Shown piece by piece: positions 57,492-64,000 of a stretch of DNA of 64,000 bases. A program made the translations under genes and the position numbers. The DNA comes from Bacillota bacterium (GTDB lineage: Bacteria; Bacillota; Clostridia; Oscillospirales; Ruminococcaceae): assembly GCA_023460035.1 (NCBI GenBank), contig JAEWRN010000023.1, forward strand, positions 62,001 through 126,000, given 5' to 3'. Positions within the stretch are counted from its first letter, which is position 1; every line of letters begins with the position of its first letter. Under the pieces are notes generated by a model. That model did no database searches. It was not told the DNA's origin and saw nothing but the letters and a program-made list of their open reading frames with translations.

Positions 57492-58427
57492 ATGCAGTTC
57501 TCCGTCAGTCTGGAAAAGCTGGTGAAGGAGCTCAACCTTGAAGTGGTCTATACCCCGTGTGAGGTTGAGAAAATCATGATCACCTCGGCGGATGTCAACC
57601 GGCCGGGCCTGTTGCTAGCCGGGTACCATGAGTATTTTGACCCGACGCGTATCCAGATCTGCGGCAAGGTGGAAATGTCGTTTTTGGAGGCTCTGCCTGA
57701 AACCGAGCGCCGCAGCCGCATCCACACGCTGTTTGCAACAAAGCCCACGGCGGTGGTGGTGACCCGCAGCCTTTATATTTACGACGCCATGATGGAGTTT
57801 GCCACCCAGTACGGGGTGCCGGTACTCACCACCGCAGAGAATACGTCGCGGCTGATGTCCGACATTATTTCGATTTTGGGAGTGGAGCTGGCACCGCGTA
57901 TTACCCGCCATGGGGTACTGGTGGAGGTTTACGGCGAAGGTATTTTAATCTTGGGCGAAAGCGGCGTGGGCAAAAGCGAAACGGCGGTCGAGCTGGTCAA
58001 GCGCGGCCACCGGCTGATTGCAGACGACGCGGTGGAGCTGCGACGCGTCTCAAACCGTACCATTGTGGGCACAGCGCCTGAAAATATCCGCCATTTTATT
58101 GAGTTGCGCGGCATTGGCATCATCAACGTGGCCCGGGTGTTTGGCTCCGGTGCGGTTAAAGCAAGCGAACGCGTGGACTTGGTGGTAGAGCTGCAACCGT
58201 GGGACAAGACCAAAAATTACAGCCGCACCGGGCTGGAAAGTGACACGGTGGAAATTTTAGGGCTGGAGCTGCCCTGCAATGTGATACCGGTGCACCCCGG
58301 GCGCAACCTTGCCGTAATTATTGAAACGGCCGCTATCTGCAACCGCCAGAAAAAGATGGGCTACAACGCAGCGGAAGAGCTGATGGCAAAGCTGGGCCTT
58401 GAAAACGACATCACGACTACAAAATAA
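57492..58427 (+). CDS. hprK: HPr kinase/phosphorylase
   Basis: Phosphorylates or dephosphorylates HPr at Ser46 and so controls carbon catabolite repression. The 311-residue protein has an N-terminal domain (1-130), then RHGVLVEVYG with the catalytic His140, the P-loop GESGVGKS at 155-162, the HprK signature ELRGIGIINV near residue 204 and the C-terminal helix with AICNRQKKMGYNAAEE. SD is AAAAGAGG. Leads the hprK-murB-rapZ-whiA order seen across Clostridia. No HPr (ptsH) gene is in the window. Confidence 0.96.
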   Translation: MQFSVSLEKLVKELNLEVVYTPCEVEKIMITSADVNRPGLLLAGYHEYFDPTRIQICGKVEMSFLEALPETERRSRIHTLFATKPTAVVVTRSLYIYDAMMEFATQYGVPVLTTAENTSRLMSDIISILGVELAPRITRHGVLVEVYGEGILILGESGVGKSETAVELVKRGHRLIADDAVELRRVSNRTIVGTAPENIRHFIELRGIGIINVARVFGSGAVKASERVDLVVELQPWDKTKNYSRTGLESDTVEILGLELPCNVIPVHPGRNLAVIIETAAICNRQKKMGYNAAEELMAKLGLENDITTTK

Positions 58428-58556
58428 CACGCCGCAAAATGCGGCTTTGTCCGGCACACAGCGGCGCATTCCGGTTTCAAAAAGCGGCAATGGCTTTTTA
58501 ACGGGGTGCGCCTTGTGGTTGTTTGGGCAGGTACTCAGCGAGCAGGGGGAAAAGGA

Positions 58557-59465
58557 ATGATCGACTACACAGCGCTGGCGCAGCAGTTTGAAAGTGCCGG
58601 TATTGAGGTGCGCGGCAACGAGCCGCTTGCAAGGTATACGACCTTTCAAATTGGCGGGCCGGCAAAACTGTTTTGTGTGCCGCACAGCCTTGAACAGCTG
58701 GCACAGGCATATAAAATTTGCCGCGCGTCGGGCAGCAAGGCTTATCTTTTGGGCAAGGGTTCTAACACGCTGTTTGCAGACGAGGGCTTTGACGGCGTGG
58801 TGGTTTTTGTTGGCCGCGGGCTGGATGAAATTGAACTTACCGGCCCCGCCACTATTCGTGCAGGGGCAGGGGCACCACTTTCTCACCTTTGCCTGTTTGC
58901 CGCAAAGCACAGCCTTTCAGGGTTGGAGTTTGCGTATGGCATTCCCGGCTCGGTGGGCGGCGCGGTGTATATGAATGCCGGCGCCTATTGTGGCGAGATG
59001 AAGGATGTTTTGTGCCGGGTGGGCTGCATAACGGCACAGGGGGAAGAAGTGGTATTAACGGTACCGCAGATGAATTTTGGGTACCGCACCTCAGTGTTTG
59101 AACAGCAGGGCGGTGCCGTGCTGTGGGCAGAATTCAGCTTGCAGCCGGCAGATGGGCAGGCGGTGCGTGCACGCATGAAAGAGCTGCTAAGCCGCCGCAC
59201 GTCAAGGCAGCCGCTTGAAATGCCCAGCGCGGGCAGTACGTTTAAGCGGCCACAGGGGGCTTATGCCGCCGCGCTGATTGAAGAATGCGGGCTGAAAGGC
59301 TTTCGCATCGGCAATGCCGCCATCAGCGAAAAGCACAGCGGCTTTGTCATCAACCTTGGGGGGGCAACGGCAAAGGATGTGCTTGCAGTGGCAGAAGAGG
59401 TTGCACGCATTGTAAAAGAAAAGACAGGGCACCAGCTGGAAAAAGAGGTTCGGGTCGTTCGCTGA
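58557..59465 (+). CDS. murB: UDP-N-acetylenolpyruvoylglucosamine reductase MurB
   Basis: Reduces UDP-GlcNAc-enolpyruvate to UDP-MurNAc with NADPH and FAD. Motifs of the type II (Firmicutes) enzyme: RYTTFQIGGPAKLF near residue 22, LLGKGSNTLFAD near residue 61, GLEFAYGIPGSVGGAVYMNAG near residue 122 (begins GLEFAYGIPG), and the proton-donor serine in AGSTFKRPQG near residue 222. 302 residues. I start at ATG 58557, preceded by AAAGGA; the upstream GTG frame has no SD. Confidence 0.96.
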   Translation: MIDYTALAQQFESAGIEVRGNEPLARYTTFQIGGPAKLFCVPHSLEQLAQAYKICRASGSKAYLLGKGSNTLFADEGFDGVVVFVGRGLDEIELTGPATIRAGAGAPLSHLCLFAAKHSLSGLEFAYGIPGSVGGAVYMNAGAYCGEMKDVLCRVGCITAQGEEVVLTVPQMNFGYRTSVFEQQGGAVLWAEFSLQPADGQAVRARMKELLSRRTSRQPLEMPSAGSTFKRPQGAYAAALIEECGLKGFRIGNAAISEKHSGFVINLGGATAKDVLAVAEEVARIVKEKTGHQLEKEVRVVR

Positions 59466-59489
59466 GCAGCAGTAAAGAGGGGAAACATT

Positions 59490-60353
59490 ATGGGGCTTTT
59501 GATTGTCAGCGGCCTTTCGGGGGCCGGCAAGTCGCTGGTTGTGCACGCGCTTGAGGATATTGGGTATTTTTGCATCGACAACCTGCCACCGGCATTGCTG
59601 TCCCGCATTGTGGAGTTTTCAAAGCAAAGTGCCAGCGAAATTGAAAAGCTGGCGGTGGTCATTGACGTGCGCAGCGGCGAAAGCAACGGCAGTATTACTC
59701 AGGCGCTGGACGAGTTGCGCAAGATGGGTGTGCCATACGAATGCCTGTTTCTGGACTCGCAGACCGATGTGCTGGAGAGACGCTACAAAGAGACGCGCCG
59801 CACCCACCCGCTCAGCATCAAAAACCGCATTTCAATTGAAGAGGCAATCGAGCGCGAACGCAAAATTTTGCAGCCAATTGCAGAAAGTGCGAACTATATC
59901 ATAGACACTTCAGTGCTTTCCACCGCGCAGCTGCGCGACCGCGTGGTGTCGCTGTTCACCGAGGACAAGCGCGAGGGTATGGTCATCACCGTTATTTCGT
60001 TTGGCTTTAAGTTTGGTACCCCAAAGGATTCCGACCTGGTTTTCGATGTGCGCTGTTTGCGCAACCCATTTTACATCCCGGAGCTGAAGCACAAAACCGG
60101 CCTTGACAAAGAAGTATATGACTATGTGTTCAGTTTTGACGAAGCACAGGGGCTGCTTTTGCGGCTGAAAGATTTGCTGGGGTATTCGCTGCCGCTGTAT
60201 TTGAAAGAGGGCAAAAGCCAGCTTTCGATTGCGGTGGGTTGCACCGGCGGCAAACACCGCTCGGTGGCCTTTGCCCGCGCGCTGGGCGAATTTGCGCAGC
60301 AGCAGGGTTACCGCACCTCGGTGCTACACCGCGATATTGAAAGGACTTTATAA
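59490..60353 (+). CDS. rapZ: RNase adapter / nucleotide-binding protein RapZ (YvcJ)
   Basis: A P-loop protein that in E. coli senses glucosamine-6-phosphate and in Bacillus (YvcJ) affects competence. The 287-residue protein has the P-loop GLSGAGKS at 8-15, YFCIDNLPPALL near residue 28, FLDSQTDVLERRYKETRRTHPL near residue 87 (begins FLDSQTDVLE), and the C-terminal domain with GCTGGKHRSV near residue 251. The stop is directly followed by the whiA ATG, without the yvcK gene that lies here in Bacillus. Confidence 0.95.
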   Translation: MGLLIVSGLSGAGKSLVVHALEDIGYFCIDNLPPALLSRIVEFSKQSASEIEKLAVVIDVRSGESNGSITQALDELRKMGVPYECLFLDSQTDVLERRYKETRRTHPLSIKNRISIEEAIERERKILQPIAESANYIIDTSVLSTAQLRDRVVSLFTEDKREGMVITVISFGFKFGTPKDSDLVFDVRCLRNPFYIPELKHKTGLDKEVYDYVFSFDEAQGLLLRLKDLLGYSLPLYLKEGKSQLSIAVGCTGGKHRSVAFARALGEFAQQQGYRTSVLHRDIERTL

Positions 60354-61280
60354 ATGAGCTTTTCCGGGCAGGTTAAAACCGAGCTTTGCAAAAAACAAAT
60401 TCAAAGCCCGTGCTGTGTGCGCGCGGCCTGCTATGGCTTTGCCTGCTTTTCACGCTATTTTGATTACAAGGGCCTGGTGCTGCACACCGAACGCGCACTG
60501 GTCGCGCAGACAGCGCAAAAGCTGATGAAGCGCATGGGGCTCAAAGGCGACATTGTAGAAAAGCCCCGCCAAACAGGTACGATTTACGAATTTGCAATCA
60601 AAGACCCTTTTATGGTGCAAAAAATGCTGGCCGAGTTTGGGTATACCGGGCAGGAGCCCAGCCTGCGGCTGCACCCGGAGCTTTTTGCGTGCGAGCAGTG
60701 TTTTTATCACTTCTTGGCGGCGGCATTTTTGTGCAGCGGCATTGTGGCCGACCCCGCAAAAGAGTACAGCCTTGAGTTTGTGTCCAACCGGCGCCCGCTG
60801 CTGGACGATTTTGCTGCAGTGTTGCAGCAGAACGGGTTCGAACCGCGGCAAACGGTGCGCAAAGGGGTAGGGGTTGTGTATTTCAGGGCAAGTGAGCAGG
60901 TAGAAGACCTGCTCACCGCAATGGGCGCGACGAACGCCAGCCTGGAAGTGATGCAGCAGAAGGTGTATAAGGACATCCGCAATAAAACCAACCGCATTAC
61001 CAACTGTGAGAGTGCCAACATCGACAAGATTGTCGCTGCCGCCGGTACCGTAACCGAGGCGATTGAATACTTAAAACAAACAGGGCATTATGAAACCTTG
61101 CCCGAAGCCCTGCGCGAAATCGCACAGCTGCGTGTGACATACCCTGAATATTCTTTGGCAGAGCTGGGGCAGCTGTTGCAGCCGCCGCTTAGCAGGGCAG
61201 GGGTGTGCCACCGCATGAAAAAGCTGACCGAATTGGCACAGGCCATTGCAAAAAAAGATGGGGACCAAAACAATGAGTGA
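60354..61280 (+). CDS. whiA: DNA-binding protein WhiA
   Basis: WhiA has an N-terminal LAGLIDADG-homing-endonuclease-like fold (without cleavage activity) and a C-terminal helix-turn-helix; in actinomycetes it activates sporulation septation genes and in Bacillus affects cell division and nucleoid organisation. The 308-residue protein begins SFSGQVKTELCK; the DNA-binding part contains NRITNCESANIDKIV near residue 215 and ALREIAQLRVTYPEYSLAELG near residue 248 (begins ALREIAQLR). Overlaps dnaE by eight bases. Confidence 0.95.
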   Translation: MSFSGQVKTELCKKQIQSPCCVRAACYGFACFSRYFDYKGLVLHTERALVAQTAQKLMKRMGLKGDIVEKPRQTGTIYEFAIKDPFMVQKMLAEFGYTGQEPSLRLHPELFACEQCFYHFLAAAFLCSGIVADPAKEYSLEFVSNRRPLLDDFAAVLQQNGFEPRQTVRKGVGVVYFRASEQVEDLLTAMGATNASLEVMQQKVYKDIRNKTNRITNCESANIDKIVAAAGTVTEAIEYLKQTGHYETLPEALREIAQLRVTYPEYSLAELGQLLQPPLSRAGVCHRMKKLTELAQAIAKKDGDQNNE

Positions 61281-64000
61281 AGAAAAACGACAATTTACCC
61301 ACCTGCATCTGCATACCGAATATAGCCTGCTGGACGGTGCCTGCCGCATTGACCGGTTGTTTGACCGGCTGAAAGAGCTGGGGCAGACATCGGTGGCAGT
61401 GACAGACCACGGCGTGATGTATGGCGCGGTGGATTTTTACCGTGCCGCAAAAAAGGCTGGCATTAAACCGATTATCGGCTGTGAAGTGTATGTGGCACCG
61501 CGCACCCGGTTTGACAAGGTGCACCGGATTGATTCCAGCTATTATCACCTGATTTTGCTGTGCGAAAACGAGACCGGGTATAAAAACCTGATCAAACTGG
61601 TTTCAGCGGGCTTTGTAGAGGGCTTTTATACCAAGCCGCGCATTGACCACGAGTTGTTGCAGCAGCACCATGAGGGGCTGATTGCGCTTTCTGCCTGCCT
61701 TGCGGGCGAAGTGCCGCAGGCATTGCTGGCAGGGGACGCTGAGCGCGCCAAAGAGGCGGCGCTTTTTTACAAAGAGCTGTTTGGGCCGGACCATTACTAT
61801 ATTGAGCTGCAGGACCACGGCCTGCCCGAGCAGCGCGAGGTGCTGCCGCAGCTTATCCGCCTTGCGCGTGAGCTCGACATCCCGCTGGTGGCAACCAACG
61901 ACAGCCATTACCTGACAAAGCAGGACAGCCGCATGCACCATGTGCTGATCTGCATTCAAACCGGCAAAACAGTCGACGATGAAGACGTGCTGGAGTTTGG
62001 GTCAGATGAGTTTTATGTCAAAAGCACGCAGGAGATGTACGACCTGTTTTCGGTGGTGCCCGAAGCGTGTGAAAACACCAACCGCATCGCCGCAATGTGC
62101 AACTTTGATTTTGAGTTCGGCGTGACCAAGCTGCCGTATTTTGAAGCGCCAAACGGCCAGGATAACAAAGACTATTTTGTTGCGCTGTGCGAAGAGGGCC
62201 TGCAGCGCCATTACGGGCCTAAGGTACCGGCAGAAATTCGCGAACGGCTGGATTATGAAATTTCGGTCATTGACCGCATGGGATATATCAACTATTACCT
62301 CATCGTCTTTGACTTTATCAACTATGCCCGCAGCAAAGGCATCCCGGTGGGCCCGGGGCGTGGCAGCGGCGCAGGCAGCCTTGCGGCATACTGTGTGGGC
62401 ATCACCAATATTGACCCCATTCGCTACAACCTGCTGTTTGAACGCTTTTTAAACCCAGAGCGTGTCAGCATGCCGGATTTCGACGTGGACTTTTGTTACG
62501 AGCGCCGGCAGGAAGTCATTGACTATGTGGTGGAAAAATACGGCGCCGACCATGTGGCGCAGATCATCACCTTTGGCACCATGGCGGCCCGTGCGGCCAT
62601 TCGCGACGTGGGGCGGGTGATGGGCCTGCCGTACCAGGACGTTGACCGTGTGGCAAAGCTGGTGCCGTCCGAGCTGAAAATGACCCTCACCAAAGCGCTG
62701 CAGGTGTCCGACGAGTTTCGCAAATTGTATGAGTCGGATGAAAACATCAAAGAGCTCATCGATATGTCGATTAAAATTGAGGGCATGCCGCGCCATGCTT
62801 CTACCCATGCCGCAGGGGTGGTCATTACCCGCGAAGCGGCGGAAGAATACGTGCCGCTGGCTGCGAACGACGGGCAGATTGTCACCCAGTTTACAATGAC
62901 AACCATTGAAGAGCTGGGCCTGTTAAAAATGGACTTTTTGGGGCTGCGCACGTTAACCGTATTGCATGACGCAGAAAAAACCGTGCGGGAGACACTGAAC
63001 CCCAATTTTGTGCTGGATGAGATCCCGCAGGATGACAAGGCTGTTTTTGAAATGCTTTCTACCGGGGATGCCTACGGGGTGTTCCAGTTCGAATCGAACG
63101 GCATGCGGCAGGTGCTGGCACAGCTGAAGCCGGTGAGCATTGAAGATTTAATCGCTGTAATTTCGCTTTACCGCCCAGGGCCGATGGATTCTATCCCCAC
63201 CTACATTCGCAACCGGCACGACCCGTCTGCCATTCGCTATAAAACGCCGCAGTTAGAACATATTTTAGGCGTTACCAACGGGTGTATTGTCTATCAAGAG
63301 CAGGTCATGCAGATTTGCCGCGAGCTGGCGGGCTTCTCTTACGGGCAGGCAGACCTTGTGCGCCGCGCGATGAGCAAGAAAAAAGCGGACGTGATGGAAA
63401 AAGAGCGCGCCCACTTTATTGACGGCAGCACCGAGCCGGGCAAAGAATGCCCCGGCTGTGTCGCAAACGGCATTTCGCGGCAGGTCGCCAATGAAATTTT
63501 TGACGACATGTCCAGCTTTGCGTCCTACGCGTTCAACAAGTCGCACGCGGCGGCGTATGCATTGGTGGCCTATCAGACGGCCTATTTAAAATGCCATTAT
63601 ATGCGCCCGTTTTTTGCCGCACTGCTGACAAGTGTGCTTGAAAACACCGACAAGGTGATTGAGTATACCACCGAGTGTCAGCGCCTTGGCATCCGGGTAT
63701 TGCCGCCGGACATCAACAAAAGCGGCCTTGGCTTTACAGTGGATGGCGACGACATTCGGTTTGGCCTGCTGGCGCTAAAAAACGTGGGTCGTAACCTGAT
63801 ACAGGGTGTCGTTGAAAAGCGGCGCAGCGGGCTTTACACGAACCTGTATGATTTTTGCACTAAGCTGTATGGCCGCGAAATGAACCGCCGCGCGGTGGAA
63901 AGCTTTATTAAAAGCGGTGCGTTTGACAGCTTTGGCGACAGCCGTAAGGCCATGCTGGAAGGGCTGGAGGGCATTTTAAAAAGCGTAGAGGGCGAAAACC
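61273..64000 (+). CDS. dnaE: DNA polymerase III subunit alpha, DnaE type (3' end outside window)
   Basis: The DnaE-type replicative polymerase; in Firmicutes with PolC it extends RNA primers on the lagging strand. The frame stays open to base 64000 (909 complete codons). The N-terminal PHP domain starts with THLHLHTEYSLLDG (metal-binding histidines 10, 12 and 14); the palm has GPGRGSGAGSLAAYC near residue 356 and the catalytic MPDFDVDF with Asp404 and Asp406; helical fingers with QVMQICRELAGFSYGQADL follow. ATG 61273 overlaps the whiA stop; the SD GGGGA is weak, so coupling to whiA translation is likely. Confidence 0.96.
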   Translation, partial: MSEEKRQFTHLHLHTEYSLLDGACRIDRLFDRLKELGQTSVAVTDHGVMYGAVDFYRAAKKAGIKPIIGCEVYVAPRTRFDKVHRIDSSYYHLILLCENETGYKNLIKLVSAGFVEGFYTKPRIDHELLQQHHEGLIALSACLAGEVPQALLAGDAERAKEAALFYKELFGPDHYYIELQDHGLPEQREVLPQLIRLARELDIPLVATNDSHYLTKQDSRMHHVLICIQTGKTVDDEDVLEFGSDEFYVKSTQEMYDLFSVVPEACENTNRIAAMCNFDFEFGVTKLPYFEAPNGQDNKDYFVALCEEGLQRHYGPKVPAEIRERLDYEISVIDRMGYINYYLIVFDFINYARSKGIPVGPGRGSGAGSLAAYCVGITNIDPIRYNLLFERFLNPERVSMPDFDVDFCYERRQEVIDYVVEKYGADHVAQIITFGTMAARAAIRDVGRVMGLPYQDVDRVAKLVPSELKMTLTKALQVSDEFRKLYESDENIKELIDMSIKIEGMPRHASTHAAGVVITREAAEEYVPLAANDGQIVTQFTMTTIEELGLLKMDFLGLRTLTVLHDAEKTVRETLNPNFVLDEIPQDDKAVFEMLSTGDAYGVFQFESNGMRQVLAQLKPVSIEDLIAVISLYRPGPMDSIPTYIRNRHDPSAIRYKTPQLEHILGVTNGCIVYQEQVMQICRELAGFSYGQADLVRRAMSKKKADVMEKERAHFIDGSTEPGKECPGCVANGISRQVANEIFDDMSSFASYAFNKSHAAAYALVAYQTAYLKCHYMRPFFAALLTSVLENTDKVIEYTTECQRLGIRVLPPDINKSGLGFTVDGDDIRFGLLALKNVGRNLIQGVVEKRRSGLYTNLYDFCTKLYGREMNRRAVESFIKSGAFDSFGDSRKAMLEGLEGILKSVEGEN

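Overview
The window reads as a contiguous chromosome segment from an anaerobic, Gram-positive Clostridia member, most likely an Oscillospiraceae/Ruminococcaceae relative (Faecalibacterium-, Gemmiger- or Subdoligranulum-like). The reasons are Firmicutes-type gene orders (yicC-remA-gmk-priA-def-fmt-rsmB-rlmN-stp-prkC-rsgA-thiN; scpA-scpB-DUF2953-ytfJ-rluB; hprK-murB-rapZ-whiA-dnaE), a two-subunit glycine decarboxylase, strong SD sequences, sigma-A type promoters and a base composition that by eye is GC-rich for a Firmicute. The genus call is inference. Two genes are cut by the window: der at the left edge and dnaE at the right. I saw no tRNA, rRNA, CRISPR array, prophage or insertion sequence.

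Layout. 1-7.9 kb: der, plsY, an AGCS amino-acid symporter, rpmB (minus strand), an M50 membrane protease, and a segregation/sporulation/rRNA-modification block (scpA, scpB, DUF2953, ytfJ, rluB and a small unknown). 8.0-11.2 kb: a three-gene biotin-dependent carboxyltransferase operon (acyl-CoA-type carboxyltransferase, biotin carrier, oxaloacetate decarboxylase alpha-like subunit) with no biotin carboxylase and no membrane decarboxylase subunit. Its subunit set matches a soluble transcarboxylase. 11.5-24.7 kb: a long housekeeping block for RNA decay, replication restart, protein N-terminal processing, rRNA methylation, PASTA kinase/phosphatase signalling, ribosome assembly and thiamine. 24.9-27.5 kb: an isolated epsC/epsL-like pair for starting a surface glycan. 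27.6-33.4 kb: DUF4364, then DUF951-prfA-tsaC-coaE-lytic transglycosylase-M18 aminopeptidase.

33.5-39.6 kb is the most accessory-looking part: a membrane-anchored SGNH-like protein of unknown function, an MGMT-like protein, a minus-strand VOC-TetR-DUF1848 operon with a recognisable TetR operator, pepF and a DUF308 membrane protein. 39.8-46.8 kb: a tandem glycine riboswitch with terminator drives gcvT-gcvH-gcvPA-gcvPB-lplA-lpdA, a complete glycine cleavage system with its own lipoate ligase and dihydrolipoyl dehydrogenase. 47-48.3 kb: cca. 48.5-56 kb: a LacI regulator, then a sugar ABC importer (binding protein and two permeases, no ATPase), a GH65 disaccharide phosphorylase and beta-phosphoglucomutase, which together describe uptake and phosphorolysis of an alpha-glucobiose to glucose and glucose-6-phosphate. 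56-64 kb: a GT4 glycosyltransferase (minus strand), then hprK-murB-rapZ-whiA-dnaE.

Most of the window is ordinary core genome. The parts most worth a second look are the transcarboxylase-like operon with its divergent carboxyltransferase, the SGNH-like protein, and the VOC-TetR-DUF1848 operon. Start codons were chosen from SD spacing and family N-termini. Promoters and terminators were found by eye and are predictions.
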